From Candidatus Planktophila limnetica (GTDB lineage: Bacteria > Actinomycetota > Actinomycetes > Nanopelagicales > Nanopelagicaceae): a DNA stretch of 8,307 bases. How positions within the stretch are numbered: position 1 is the first letter of the stretch; each line of letters starts with the position of its first letter. The stretch spans positions 1-8,307 of the forward strand of contig JAPOHK010000034.1 of assembly GCA_029979485.1 (NCBI GenBank). The letters run 5' to 3'. Shown here piece after piece: positions 1 through 8,184 of this stretch. The translations under genes were made by a program, and so were the position numbers. Under the pieces are notes generated by a model. The model was not told the DNA's origin, searched no databases, and saw only the letters and a program-made list of their open reading frames with translations.

Positions 1-3000
1 GTTGCAAAACCAAACTCTTCTGCACCCAAAAGTGCTGCGATAACTACATCTCTGCCTGTCTTAAGTTGGCCATCAGCTTGAACAACGATTCGATCGCGTA
101 ATCCATTGAGCAGTAGCGTCTGTTGTGTTTCCGCTAATCCCAATTCCCATGGTGCACCTGCATGTTTAAGTGATGTCAGAGGCGATGCGCCGGTTCCCCC
201 ATCATGACCAGAAATTAGAACAACATCAGCGTGCGCTTTGCTCACTCCTGCTGCAACAGTTCCGACACCAACTTCTGCCACCAACTTCACGTGAATGCGT
301 GCCTTGTTATTGGCATTCTTAAGGTCGTGAATGAGCTGCGCTAGATCTTCAATAGAGTAAATGTCGTGGTGAGGTGGCGGCGATATCAAGCCAACACCAG
401 GGGTTGAATATCTCACCTTTGCAATCCATGGATACACCTTGTTGCCCGGTAGTTGACCACCTTCGCCTGGCTTTGCGCCTTGCGCAATTTTGATCTGAAT
501 GTCATCTGCATTTACTAAATAATCACTAGTTACACCAAAGCGCCCACTTGCAACTTGTTTAATTGCAGATCGTTTTGAATCTCCATTAGGCATTGGAAGA
601 TAACGTTCCGGATCTTCGCCACCTTCTCCAGTATTGGATTTAGCGCCAATTCGATTCATAGCAATCGCAAGGGTTTCATGAGCCTCTTGCGAAATTGAAC
701 CGTATGACATCGCGCCAGTTGAAAAACGCTTCAGAATCTCTGAAACAGGTTCAACTTCATCTATAGAAATTGGTGACTGCTCCTTAAAGGCAAATAAACC
801 GCGCAGTGTCATTAACTCTTTACTCTGCTCATCAATCTTTTTGGTATATCTCTTGAACACGTCATATCGCTTTGCACGAGTTGAATGCTGCAGCGTAAAA
901 ACTGTTTCTGGATCAAATAAATGAGGTTCACCTTCGCGACGCCATTGATACTCCCCACCAATAGGTAGTTTGCGTGAACCAGGTACTTCTCCGCCTGGTG
1001 GATATGCGATGTGATGGCGAGCAATTGTCTCTTGAGCGATGATGTCTAAATCAATTCCACCAAGTCTCGAAGTTGTACCTGTGAAATAACGATCGACTAA
1101 CTCTTGAGACAATCCAATCGCTTCGAATACTTGAGCGCCTGTGTAAGAGGCAATAGTTGATATGCCCATCTTGGACATAACTTTAAGAACGCCTTTACCT
1201 AAACTCTTGATGAGATTGCGCACTGCTTTTTCTGGAGTGATGCCGGTGATAACTCCTTGAAGAACTAAATCTTCAGCACTTTCCATAGCAAGGTATGGAT
1301 TAACAGCTGCTGCTCCATAACCAATAAGTAATGCAACATGATGAACTTCTCTGACATCGCCTGCTTCAACAACTAAGCCAACTTTTGTGCGAGTTTTCTC
1401 GCGAATTAAGTGGTGGTGCACTGCAGATGTTAAAAGTAGGGATGGAATAGGCGCGTCTTCTGCATCGCCATCTCGATCTGATAAAACAATAATGCGCGCT
1501 CCATTTGCGATGGCGGCCGAAACTTCTGCAGCAATTTCATCTAGACGCTTGCGAAGTGATTCTCCCCCACCAGCAACTTGAAAGAGCCCGCGAACAACAT
1601 AGGCAGATAGACCAGGGTAATCACCATCGGCATTAACATGAATAATCTTTGCTAATTCATCATTATCAATAACTGGAAATGCAAGTGAGATTTGTCGGCA
1701 GGACGCTGGTCCTGGATCTAGCAGGTTATGTTCAGGGCCAACTGATCCACCCAGGCTTGTTACTAGCTCTTCACGAATCGCATCAAGTGGAGGATTAGTT
1801 ACTTGAGCAAAGAGTTGAGAGAAGTAATCAAAAAGAAGTCTTGGTTTTTCAGATAGCGCGGCAATTGGTGAATCCGTCCCCATTGATCCCAGCGGTTCGG
1901 CGCCATTTTTTGCCATTGGAGTAAGAAGAATGCGTAGATCTTCTTCTGTGTATCCAAATGCTCGTTGTCTGCGAACAACCGATGAGTGCGGATAAATAAT
2001 GTGTTCTCGAGGAGGTAACTCATTAAGTTTCATGATACCTGCGTGCAGCCACTCGCTATATGGAGCATTACGTGCGAGTGAATCTTTGATTTCATCATCT
2101 TCAATAATTCGACCTTGTTCGATGTCTACAAGAAACATCTTTCCTGGTTGCAAGCGACCCTTTCGAGCAATCTGATCGGATGGAATATCAAGTACTCCAA
2201 CTTCACTTGCCAATACAACTAAACCATCTTTTGTAATCCAGAAGCGTGATGGACGTAATCCATTTCTATCTAACACCGCACCTATTTGATTTCCATCTGT
2301 GAAAGTTACGCATGCGGGTCCATCCCATGGCTCCATAAGCGATGCGTGGAATGCATAGAAATCTCTTCGCTCTTGTGACATTGAAGTGTGGTTTTCCCAG
2401 GCTTCAGGAATCATCATCAATACAGAGTGAGGAAGAGAGCGTCCCCCTAAATACAAAAGCTCCAAAACTTCATCAAATGATGCGGAGTCGCTGCCACTTG
2501 GATTAACGATTGGAAAAATTCGCTCAATATCTCCGGGAATCACATCGCTTTGCAGAAGTGTTTCACGTGCTCGCATCCAATTTCGATTTCCCTTAACAGT
2601 ATTGATTTCGCCATTGTGGGCAATAAAGCGGTAAGGGTGTGCAAGAGGCCATGAAGGGAATGTATTGGTTGAAAAACGGGAGTGAACAAGTGCGAGTGGA
2701 GACACAACTCTTTCATCGCTTAGATCAGGGAAAAATTCTTCCAACTGTCCTGTTGTAAGCATTCCTTTGTAGACAATGGTCTTTGAAGAAAGTGATGGAA
2801 AATAGACTGGAAGTGTGTGCTCTGCACGTTTTCGAAGACAAAAAGCTAAACGATCTAGATTTATACCCGATTCCTTGTTAGCGCCCTTGATAAATAACTG
2901 TTCGAAACGTGGCATAACAGATGCAGCAGTTTTTCCAATCGATGCAGAATTAATTGGTAGTTCACGCCACCCAAGAACAACTAAACCTTCTTCGCGTGCG

Positions 3001-3332
3001 ATATCTTCAATAGATTTCTTAATATCGGCATCAGGTTGGATGAACCCAATTCCCGTTGCATAAGAACCCTCTTCGGGTAGTTCAAAACCAACAACAGAGC
3101 GGTAGAAGTTATCTGGAATGCAGATGAGAATTCCTGCACCGTCACCGCTATCCGGTTCGGCGCCAGATGCACCGCGATGTTCGAGATTGCGAAGTGCAGT
3201 TAGCCCACTTGCAACAATTGAATGTGTCGCAATTTTGTTAAGTGTGGCAACCATGGCAACACCGCACGCATCATGTTCATTTGCAGGGTCGTATAAACCC
3301 TGTGCGTGTGGATAGTTGGATTGCAAACTCAT
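1..3332 (-). CDS. gltB: Glutamate synthase (GOGAT) large subunit, 3' end cut by window edge
   Basis: This subunit makes glutamate from glutamine and 2-oxoglutarate in the cytoplasm, with electrons supplied through the small subunit GltD, and so completes the GS-GOGAT ammonia assimilation route. About 1110 codons are present of the usual ~1500. A 22-residue propeptide precedes Cys23 (HDACGVA), the expected amino-terminal nucleophile of the class II glutaminase domain. The glutaminase signatures [11 protein letters not shown] and HNGEIN follow at about residues 215-244. The FMN/synthase domain shows [12 protein letters not shown] (871-882), [21 protein letters not shown] and [10 protein letters not shown] (~1040-1050). 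The frame ends at EEFGFA, just before the expected 3Fe-4S cysteines, so those and the carboxy-terminal GXGXG domain lie outside the window. The ATG at 3332 gives the normal family amino end. A GGAG at 3344-3347, 11 nt upstream, is a weak ribosome site. gltD would be expected next, beyond the left edge. No frameshift was seen. Confidence 0.97.
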   Translation of the reverse strand, partial: MSLQSNYPHAQGLYDPANEHDACGVAMVATLNKIATHSIVASGLTALRNLEHRGASGAEPDSGDGAGILICIPDNFYRSVVGFELPEEGSYATGIGFIQPDADIKKSIEDIAREEGLVVLGWRELPINSASIGKTAASVMPRFEQLFIKGANKESGINLDRLAFCLRKRAEHTLPVYFPSLSSKTIVYKGMLTTGQLEEFFPDLSDERVVSPLALVHSRFSTNTFPSWPLAHPYRFIAHNGEINTVKGNRNWMRARETLLQSDVIPGDIERIFPIVNPSGSDSASFDEVLELLYLGGRSLPHSVLMMIPEAWENHTSMSQERRDFYAFHASLMEPWDGPACVTFTDGNQIGAVLDRNGLRPSRFWITKDGLVVLASEVGVLDIPSDQIARKGRLQPGKMFLVDIEQGRIIEDDEIKDSLARNAPYSEWLHAGIMKLNELPPREHIIYPHSSVVRRQRAFGYTEEDLRILLTPMAKNGAEPLGSMGTDSPIAALSEKPRLLFDYFSQLFAQVTNPPLDAIREELVTSLGGSVGPEHNLLDPGPASCRQISLAFPVIDNDELAKIIHVNADGDYPGLSAYVVRGLFQVAGGGESLRKRLDEIAAEVSAAIANGARIIVLSDRDGDAEDAPIPSLLLTSAVHHHLIREKTRTKVGLVVEAGDVREVHHVALLIGYGAAAVNPYLAMESAEDLVLQGVITGITPEKAVRNLIKSLGKGVLKVMSKMGISTIASYTGAQVFEAIGLSQELVDRYFTGTTSRLGGIDLDIIAQETIARHHIAYPPGGEVPGSRKLPIGGEYQWRREGEPHLFDPETVFTLQHSTRAKRYDVFKRYTKKIDEQSKELMTLRGLFAFKEQSPISIDEVEPVSEILKRFSTGAMSYGSISQEAHETLAIAMNRIGAKSNTGEGGEDPERYLPMPNGDSKRSAIKQVASGRFGVTSDYLVNADDIQIKIAQGAKPGEGGQLPGNKVYPWIAKVRYSTPGVGLISPPPHHDIYSIEDLAQLIHDLKNANNKARIHVKLVAEVGVGTVAAGVSKAHADVVLISGHDGGTGASPLTSLKHAGAPWELGLAETQQTLLLNGLRDRIVVQADGQLKTGRDVVIAALLGAEEFGFA

Positions 3333-3384
3333 TATTAACGGTGCTCCAGTTGTCGAAGAAAATTTATTAGGGACAACCTTGGCC

Positions 3385-3400
3385 CTTACGAGTCTTACGA
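3385..3400. repeat. Short tandem direct repeat CTTACGA x2
   Basis: Two exact 7-bp copies of CTTACGA lie at 3385-3391 and 3394-3400, separated by GT, which gives a 9-bp period. They sit 53-68 bases upstream of the gltB start codon. Direct repeats close to one helical turn apart can be operator half-sites, but no known regulator motif is recognised here. Chance occurrence is quite possible at this length. Confidence 0.3.
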
Positions 3401-3415
3401 AGTAAAGCGTAGCAA

Positions 3416-3431
3416 GGATTACAAAGAATCC
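3416..3431. repeat. Short inverted repeat GGATT-N6-AATCC
   Basis: Perfect 5-bp arms flank a 6-base loop in the gap between the transporter gene and gltB. The stem is AT-leaning and short and is not followed by a T-run on the transcribed strand. It is a weak hairpin at best and not a credible rho-independent terminator. It could be an operator dyad, or chance. Confidence 0.25.
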
Positions 3432-3449
3432 AATAGTGAATTTCTTGGG

Positions 3450-4157
3450 TTAAATACCGCTTATGTGCGCAAGCTGCCCAATGCCGGCCGTAATTGCCAT
3501 ACCCGCGCAGCCACCCAGCATGACTCGGATTGTCGGCTTTAGAACAGCCGATCCGGCTGTTCGCGCGCTGATGATTCCGGTAAACAAAAGGCCAAAGAGT
3601 GTGAAACCCACGATGCTCCAGGCTTTGGCACCAAGTGTTGGAGCAAATGCACCTAAGAAGGGAACTAAACCTCCCATGGTAAAACTTGCCGCTGATGCGA
3701 CTGCTGCTTGTAGTGGACGCGCTTTTGTGTGCGGGTGTTGACCAAGTTCATCACGTAAATGTGCAGCTAGTGCATCTTTTTCGTGCATCGCTTTAGCTAC
3801 TTCTTCTGCTAACTCTGGAGTAAGTCCACGATCAATGTAAATATGTTTTAGTTCTAGTAATTCACCTTCAGGGTCAATTGCTAAGTGTTGGATCTCGAGC
3901 AAACGATCTGACTCCTCAACATCATTTTGAGAACGAACCGATACGTACTCTCCTACCGCCATTGACATTGCACCCGCCGAGATTCCAGCAATACCTGCAG
4001 TAATTAAGAAACTATCTGCTTTTGCAGCAGCGACACCAATCATGAGCGATGCCGTAGAAACTAATCCATCATTTGCGCCAAGAACAGCTGCTCGAAGCCA
4101 ACCTGCTCGGTGAGTACGGTGCTCTAGATTGCGTGAGTAAACATCTTCTAGGCCCAT
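3450..4157 (-). CDS. VIT1/CCC1-family iron/manganese transporter
   Basis: This 235-residue membrane protein belongs to the VIT1/CCC1 family, whose members move Fe2+ or Mn2+ out of the cytoplasm. Hydrophobic segments fall at about 22-45, 49-72, 150-170, 176-197 and 207-230, the family's five-helix plan. Helix 1 begins with the family signature WLRAAVLGANDGLVSTASL, including Asp30. Helix 2 carries AMSMAVGEYVSVRSQ, with Met64 and Met66 and Glu70. A hydrophilic, Glu-rich stretch (about 80-145) between helices 2 and 3 corresponds to the cytoplasmic metal-binding domain. Length is normal. The ATG at 4157 lies 2 nt after the lgt stop, which suggests translational coupling; no good Shine-Dalgarno is visible. 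The metal cannot be told from sequence. Its position between lgt and gltB does not explain its role. Confidence 0.9.
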   Translation of the reverse strand: MGLEDVYSRNLEHRTHRAGWLRAAVLGANDGLVSTASLMIGVAAAKADSFLITAGIAGISAGAMSMAVGEYVSVRSQNDVEESDRLLEIQHLAIDPEGELLELKHIYIDRGLTPELAEEVAKAMHEKDALAAHLRDELGQHPHTKARPLQAAVASAASFTMGGLVPFLGAFAPTLGAKAWSIVGFTLFGLLFTGIISARTAGSAVLKPTIRVMLGGCAGMAITAGIGQLAHISGI

Positions 4158-4159
4158 AT

Positions 4160-4972
4160 TTAAATCTTAGCCGAAGTGCGTCCCAATCGTAGGTAATTCA
4201 GGATTGCGATTATCGCGACTATCGCGCTTATCCATACATTCACTCGCAAACCCGCGATGGTATTTGCTTCATCGATGCGAATAGTTTCAATGAATAATCG
4301 ACCGATGCTGTAGAGGCCTACGTAGAGACTAAAAACCTGCCCAGGAGCAGATGGTTTGCCTCGCTTTATGAGCACTACCGCGATTAACACACACCAAATT
4401 AATTCGTACAAAAATGTTGGGTGAAAAGTTTCAAAGCTTGCATATTCAATTGAGCGCAAGGTTTTCGGGATTTCTAGCGCCCATGGAAGCTCTGTCGGAC
4501 GGCCAAATAATTCTCCATTAAACCAATTACCTAGACGCCCAATAGCTTGTGCAAGCAATATTCCTGGTGCGAGTGCATCTAGAAAATTACCAAAAGATGG
4601 TAAATCTTTTTTCTTTTGCTGATTCTTGTATGCAAAATAAGCTGCTACTGCTCCAAGTGAAATTGCACCCCAGATACCTAATCCACCTTGCCAGATTTTG
4701 ATTGCATCGACGGGGTTACCGTTCTTGCCAAAATAATCACCTGGGGAAGAAATCACGTGATAGAGACGTCCACCAATAATTCCAAATGGAACAGCCCAGA
4801 TAGCGACATCTGCAACGACATTTTCTAAATTGCCACCATAAGTTTTGAATCGCTTATCTCCGAGCCAGATTGCGATAACAATTCCTGCGATTATGCAGAG
4901 CGCGTAGAAATGTATCGTGAACGGACCGAGTTCCAATACCGAGATGCTCGGTGTTGGAATCGATCTATTCAA
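4160..4972 (-). CDS. lgt: Prolipoprotein diacylglyceryl transferase
   Basis: Lgt transfers diacylglycerol from phosphatidylglycerol to the lipobox cysteine of prelipoproteins, the first step of lipoprotein maturation in the cytoplasmic membrane. The 270-residue product is strongly hydrophobic with about seven helices. It carries the family signature GRLGNWFNGELFGRP, with Arg146 and Asn149 at the positions of E. coli Arg143 and Asn146. Other family motifs are GGRLYHV (67-73), GGLGIWGA (96-103), PTFLYE, and GRLFIETIRID near the carboxy end. By hand alignment, Trp101 stands where E. coli has His103; I recall this as typical of actinobacterial Lgt. The start is a TTG at 4972, 4 nt after the stop of the DsbA-like gene. 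It is supported by an AAGGAAAG-type ribosome site over that stop and by the family-like amino end IPTPSISVLELGP. The only closer ATG is internal. Confidence 0.97.
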   Translation of the reverse strand: MNRSIPTPSISVLELGPFTIHFYALCIIAGIVIAIWLGDKRFKTYGGNLENVVADVAIWAVPFGIIGGRLYHVISSPGDYFGKNGNPVDAIKIWQGGLGIWGAISLGAVAAYFAYKNQQKKKDLPSFGNFLDALAPGILLAQAIGRLGNWFNGELFGRPTELPWALEIPKTLRSIEYASFETFHPTFLYELIWCVLIAVVLIKRGKPSAPGQVFSLYVGLYSIGRLFIETIRIDEANTIAGLRVNVWISAIVAIIAILNYLRLGRTSAKI

Positions 4973-4976
4973 AGTT

Positions 4977-5669
4977 TTACTTTCCTTCTACAGCTTTAGC
5001 AAATGCTGCAGGATCGAAGTAGTCACCAAGGTCTGCACCAGATGTCGCTCTGCGGATTTCTTTTCCATTGACAAATACGGTTGGAGTCGAATTTACATTT
5101 GCTTTTCCACCAGATGCTGCAACGTTATTTACCCAACCCTTGTAATCAAGGTTTGCCACACAGCTCTTAAATTTATCTGATGTGATTCCCACGCCTTGTC
5201 CTAGTGCTATTAAGTAATCAGTTGTAATTGCACCTGAATTTTCAGCAGGCAAGTTTTGGTAAAAAGCTCTGTGGAAACCTAGGAATTTGTTCTCATCGGA
5301 TGCACATGCAGCGGCATTTGCAGCTAGTGAAGATTCAGGTCCAAGGAATGAAAGTGTGTGGAATACAACTTTGGCTTTCTTTTCTTCAATTAGTTTTTCG
5401 ATGTAATCACCATTTGTTTGCTCAAAACGAGCACACACTGGGCATTGGAAATCTTCCCAAATATCTATAACTGGAACACCCGTGAGGTCACCATTGAAAA
5501 CAATTCCGTAACCATCTTCTTGGGAGACACTTGAAGGTAGAGCCGCAGAAGTGTTTTCCTTGTTGCTCAACACCGAGAAAATCGCTCCGACGGCAACAAC
5601 AAGTGCAACCATTCCAATTACTAGGTTACGAGTTACGTTACCTGGACCTTTAGGTGTCTTGGATGACAT
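4977..5669 (-). CDS. Membrane-anchored DsbA-like thiol:disulfide oxidoreductase
   Basis: This 230-residue protein is predicted to introduce or shuffle disulfide bonds in exported proteins outside the membrane. A basic, cytoplasmic amino end (1-14) is followed by one hydrophobic anchor (about 15-35), a Ser/Asn-rich linker, and a thioredoxin-fold domain of the DsbA/DSBA-like type. The active site is Cys76-Pro-Val-Cys79 in DFQCPVC. The cis-proline loop is STPTVFVNG, with Pro196. Two further cysteines, Cys122 (AAACAS) and Cys170 (FKSCVA), could form a structural disulfide. There is no lipobox, so it is probably held by the uncleaved helix. The ATG at 5669 is 3 nt after the MauE-like gene and has a GGGAG site 8 nt upstream. 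The partner reoxidising it is not proven; the adjacent MauE-like protein is the obvious candidate. Confidence 0.9.
   Translation of the reverse strand: MSSKTPKGPGNVTRNLVIGMVALVVAVGAIFSVLSNKENTSAALPSSVSQEDGYGIVFNGDLTGVPVIDIWEDFQCPVCARFEQTNGDYIEKLIEEKKAKVVFHTLSFLGPESSLAANAAACASDENKFLGFHRAFYQNLPAENSGAITTDYLIALGQGVGITSDKFKSCVANLDYKGWVNNVAASGGKANVNSTPTVFVNGKEIRRATSGADLGDYFDPAAFAKAVEGK
4980..4988 (-). promoter_or_regulatory. Ribosome binding site supporting the TTG start of lgt
   Basis: On the minus strand GAAGGAAAG runs directly into the TAA stop of the DsbA-like gene, with GAAGG ending 11 nt before the TTG at 4972. It is the only good purine-rich site near the start of lgt. With the family-like amino end, it is the reason for choosing the TTG. 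Confidence 0.6.
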
Positions 5670-5672
5670 CTT

Positions 5673-6164
5673 TTATTCTCCCGGTGTTAGTTTCTCTGTT
5701 GGTTGTTCGTGCGACTTGGTTTTCTCAAGTGCAAACTTGGTTACAGGATAGCGAAGAAGGTATAGACCTAATAGTGCCAGACCAATATCTCGTATGATTT
5801 CCTCTAAATACTTGGTTTGACTCGGATCAATGGTTCCTCCACCGCCAAAACAGCCACAATCAATTGACAATCCGCGCGCCCATGCCTGTGCTATTGCGAT
5901 AATAAAAAGCACCATAAGAGCTGAACCAAACATCGCTGCATATCGGATTCCAACACCGATGATTAAAAGTAAACCTGCTCCAATTTCTAGCCACGGCAAA
6001 ATAATTCCAAGGACATTAGCCAACCAAATTGGAAGAATTTCATATGCGCGTACAGCCATCATGGACTTATCTGGTGTGAATGCTTTGAGGTAGCCAGCTA
6101 CAAGCAAAACACCGCCAAGAATTAAACGGGCAAGCAATCCAATCCACGGTTGCGCTTTTTTCAT
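5673..6164 (-). CDS. MauE/DoxX-family redox-associated membrane protein
   Basis: This 163-residue inner-membrane protein has four hydrophobic segments at about 8-28, 46-70, 75-96 and 123-139. A polar carboxy tail (about 140-163) rich in Lys and Glu follows. The pattern matches the MauE/DoxX superfamily: an amino-terminal LARLILGGVLLVAGYLK helix, PWLEIGAGLLLI, and a cysteine motif DCGCFGGGG (Cys103, Cys105) after helix 3. MauE is known from methylamine dehydrogenase maturation, where it is linked to disulfide formation, but no mau genes occur here. The DsbA-like gene follows directly, so I infer a role in electron transfer or reoxidation of that protein. Its ATG overlaps the trpA stop as ATGA, with an AGAGGG site 6 nt upstream, so expression is tied to the trp genes. 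The exact function is unknown. Confidence 0.82.
   Translation of the reverse strand: MKKAQPWIGLLARLILGGVLLVAGYLKAFTPDKSMMAVRAYEILPIWLANVLGIILPWLEIGAGLLLIIGVGIRYAAMFGSALMVLFIIAIAQAWARGLSIDCGCFGGGGTIDPSQTKYLEEIIRDIGLALLGLYLLRYPVTKFALEKTKSHEQPTEKLTPGE
5678..5682 (-). promoter_or_regulatory. Ribosome binding site of the DsbA-like gene
   Basis: GGGAG on the minus strand, 8 nt before the ATG at 5669 and inside the last codons of the MauE-like gene. It confirms the chosen start. Confidence 0.6.
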
Positions 6165-6967
6165 CCTCTGCCCTCTCGAACTCCTAATGCTAATTGCTCA
6201 ACAAGTGCACGGACGGCTTTTATTCCCGAATCCAAAGAATCAGCACCAGAAAGCGCATTAATAAAAGCTGAACCAACGATTACGCCATCTGCATAGGCGG
6301 CAACTTCCTTTGCATGCTCGCGAGTAGAAACTCCCAACCCAACTGCAACCGGGGTATCCGTAACTTTCTTGATTCGGTCGACTAGGTCCTTAGCGCCAGA
6401 AGAAATTCCAGAACGGGCACCGGTAACACCCATAAGTGAGGCGGCATAAACAAAACCAGAACATTGCGCTGTAACTTTTTCTAACCGTTGATCAGTTGTA
6501 CTCGGCGCAACAACAAAAATTGAATTAATTTCTGATTCTGCGCACGCTGTTTTCCACGGTTGCGCCTCATCAACCGGAAGATCGGGAGTAATCACACCAG
6601 AGCCTGAATTTGAGGAGATTGATTCTGCGAACTCCTGCACACCATATTTTTCTACAGGATTCCAGTACGTCATAACCACACTTGGAACGCCACGACTCGT
6701 TGCATGTGCAAGTGCATCGAAAACTTCTTTGGCACCTGTGCCGGCATTGAGAGATGTATTTGCGGCTTCTTGAATGGTTGGTCCATCCATAACTGGATCG
6801 CTATATGGAAAACCTATTTCTATTGCGTCTACACCTGCGTCGGCAAATACATCGATAACTGCTTTGCAACCTTCTTGTGTTGGATAGCCAGCAGGAATGT
6901 AGGCAATCAGTGCTGCTCTATTTTCAGATTGAGTTTTCTTAAATAGCTGAGCGAGCGGTGTAGTCAT
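6161..6967 (-). CDS. trpA: Tryptophan synthase alpha subunit
   Basis: TrpA cleaves indole-3-glycerol phosphate to indole and glyceraldehyde 3-phosphate and passes the indole through a tunnel to TrpB in the cytoplasmic alpha2-beta2 complex. The 268-residue product is a full-length TIM barrel. The two catalytic acids are visible: Glu50 in AIEIGFPYSDP and Asp61 in MDGPTIQ. The mobile loop and phosphate-site motifs are also present: YAASLMGVTGARSG, PVAVGLGVST and DGVIVGSAFI. The ATG at 6967 overlaps the trpB stop as TAATG, the usual tight trpB-trpA coupling that favours equal amounts of the two subunits. The local Shine-Dalgarno is weak, consistent with translation by re-initiation. The 3' end overlaps the MauE-like gene by 4 nt. 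Confidence 0.98.
   Translation of the reverse strand: MTTPLAQLFKKTQSENRAALIAYIPAGYPTQEGCKAVIDVFADAGVDAIEIGFPYSDPVMDGPTIQEAANTSLNAGTGAKEVFDALAHATSRGVPSVVMTYWNPVEKYGVQEFAESISSNSGSGVITPDLPVDEAQPWKTACAESEINSIFVVAPSTTDQRLEKVTAQCSGFVYAASLMGVTGARSGISSGAKDLVDRIKKVTDTPVAVGLGVSTREHAKEVAAYADGVIVGSAFINALSGADSLDSGIKAVRALVEQLALGVREGRG
6171..6176 (-). promoter_or_regulatory. Ribosome binding site of the MauE-like gene
   Basis: AGAGGG on the minus strand, 6 nt before the ATG at 6164 and within the last codons of trpA. It supports the overlapping ATGA start. Confidence 0.5.
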
Positions 6968-8181
6968 TACAGCGGAATTCCGAAATATTCTGCAGCAGTA
7001 ACTACGTCCTTATCCCCGCGTCCCGAAAGATTAATTAACAAGGTTGCATCTTTTCCTAGTTCGCGACCAACTTGCAGTGCACCAGCTAGTGCATGCGCAG
7101 TTTCGATCGCAGGAATTATTCCCTCTGTTTTACAGAGTAAGGAAAATGCGTACATTGCTTCTGCATCCGTAATTGCGCGGTATTCCGCACGACCAATGTC
7201 ACTTAAGTATGCGTGCTCAGGACCAACGCCTGGATAATCCAAACCGGCAGAAATTGAATGAGACTCAACTGTTTGTCCATTTTCATCTTGCAGTAAATAG
7301 GAACGTGCACCGTGGAGTACTCCTGGAGTGCCACCTGTAATTGTTGCTGCATGACGTCCAGTTTCAACGCCATCACCACCAGCCTCAAGACCAATTAAAC
7401 GAACGTCTTTATCTTTAATAAAATCATAGAAAATTCCAATGGCATTTGATCCCCCGCCAACGCATGCAAGAACTGCGTCAGGAAGTTTTCCAGTGAGCTC
7501 TAATACTTGTGCGCGCGCTTCTTCTCCAATGATTTTCTGGAAATCTCTGACCATGGTTGGGAAAGGATGTGGTCCAGCTACTGTTCCAAATAAATAGTTA
7601 GTTGAATCGACATTTGTTACCCAGTCGCGCATAGCTTCGTTTATTGCATCTTTGAGAGTCTTTGATCCTGTTGTTACTGGAATAACTTCTGCTCCCAATA
7701 ACTTCATTCGAGCAACGTTTAAAGATTGGCGCTTTGTATCTTCTTCACCCATGTACACAACACATTCCAAGCCCATGAGCGCTGCTGCTGTTGCTGATGC
7801 AACACCGTGTTGGCCTGCACCAGTTTCGGCAATAACGCGTTTTTTGCCTGAACGCTTTGCAAGAAGTGCTTGACCTAAGACGTTGTTGATCTTGTGGCTA
7901 CCGGTGTGATTGAGATCTTCGCGTTTGAGAATTATTCGCGCACCACCTGCATGTTCAGCAAATCTTTTTGCTTCAGTAATGATGCTTGGGCGACCTGAAT
8001 AAGTTTTGTGTAAGTGAGCTAACTCAGCCAAAAACTCTGGATCTTTTTGAGCAGCGTTGTGAGCGGCTTCTAATTCATCGAGCGCGCCGATAAGTGCTTC
8101 TGGCACATAACGACCACCAAACTGACCAAAGTGACCAGCACGAGTGTCAATCTGATCCTTTGACGAAGTGCTCATGTTCAA
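6967..8181 (-). CDS. trpB: Tryptophan synthase beta subunit
   Basis: TrpB joins indole and L-serine to give L-tryptophan with pyridoxal phosphate. The product is 404 residues if it starts at the TTG at 8181, or 402 if it starts at the ATG two codons later (8175). The ATG is the more ordinary choice. The TTG would leave only 3 nt after trpC, like the other spacers here, and neither start has a strong ribosome site. Key features are [13 protein letters not shown] (16-28), the PLP lysine Lys97 in HTGSHKINN, Glu119 and GAGQHG (121-126), the Arg/Gln of [10 protein letters not shown], the phosphate loop GGGSN (242-246), and a carboxy end with NLSGRGDKD. These are of the TrpB1 type that pairs with TrpA. 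Sequence length and motifs are complete. Confidence 0.98.
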   Translation of the reverse strand: MNMSTSSKDQIDTRAGHFGQFGGRYVPEALIGALDELEAAHNAAQKDPEFLAELAHLHKTYSGRPSIITEAKRFAEHAGGARIILKREDLNHTGSHKINNVLGQALLAKRSGKKRVIAETGAGQHGVASATAAALMGLECVVYMGEEDTKRQSLNVARMKLLGAEVIPVTTGSKTLKDAINEAMRDWVTNVDSTNYLFGTVAGPHPFPTMVRDFQKIIGEEARAQVLELTGKLPDAVLACVGGGSNAIGIFYDFIKDKDVRLIGLEAGGDGVETGRHAATITGGTPGVLHGARSYLLQDENGQTVESHSISAGLDYPGVGPEHAYLSDIGRAEYRAITDAEAMYAFSLLCKTEGIIPAIETAHALAGALQVGRELGKDATLLINLSGRGDKDVVTAAEYFGIPL

Positions 8182-8184
8182 ATC

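Larger units (their letters stand above)
3333..3449 (-). promoter_or_regulatory. Intergenic leader before gltB, possible promoter or regulatory region
   Basis: This 117-bp gap is the only sizeable non-coding stretch in the window and the only place where gltB could have its own promoter. Seen directly: a direct repeat CTTACGA/CTTACGA with a 9-bp period (3385-3400, plus strand), an inverted repeat GGATT-6-AATCC (3416-3431), and a GGAG 11 nt before the gltB ATG. A weak minus-strand promoter guess is TTGGAT, 16 bp, TACGCT, lying over the inverted repeat; it is a poor match. No GlnR-like box is convincing. There is no T-run after the inverted repeat, so it does not look like an intrinsic terminator of the transporter gene. 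The frame of gltB is also open through the whole gap, with no ATG, GTG or TTG upstream of the assigned start. Confidence 0.35.

Noticed and set aside
812..1024. Minus-strand 70-codon open frame
   Set aside because: It lies wholly inside gltB in another frame; the gltB translation through this stretch is continuous and family-like, and this frame resembles nothing.
1..3332. Possible frameshift in gltB, since no complete open frame is obvious there
   Set aside because: Hand translation shows a continuous frame from the ATG at 3332 to the window edge with all expected motifs; it looks incomplete only because the stop codon is outside the window.
3416..3431. Intrinsic terminator after the transporter gene
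   Set aside because: The stem is only 5 bp, AT-leaning, and lacks a following T-run, so it does not meet terminator criteria.
3463..3741. Plus-strand 92-codon open frame opposite the transporter gene
   Set aside because: It is an antisense shadow of the VIT-family gene, with low-complexity Ala/Pro/Lys content and no ribosome site or context.
5830..6093. Plus-strand 87-codon open frame opposite the MauE-like gene
   Set aside because: It is antisense to a gene with a clear membrane topology and motifs; its sequence shows no domain.
6973..6982. Perfect 10-bp palindrome CGGAATTCCG close to the trpB/trpA junction
   Set aside because: It encodes the conserved Phe-Gly-Ile-Pro end of TrpB. It has no loop and no terminator-like tail, and a site inside a coupled junction is unlikely to be an operator.
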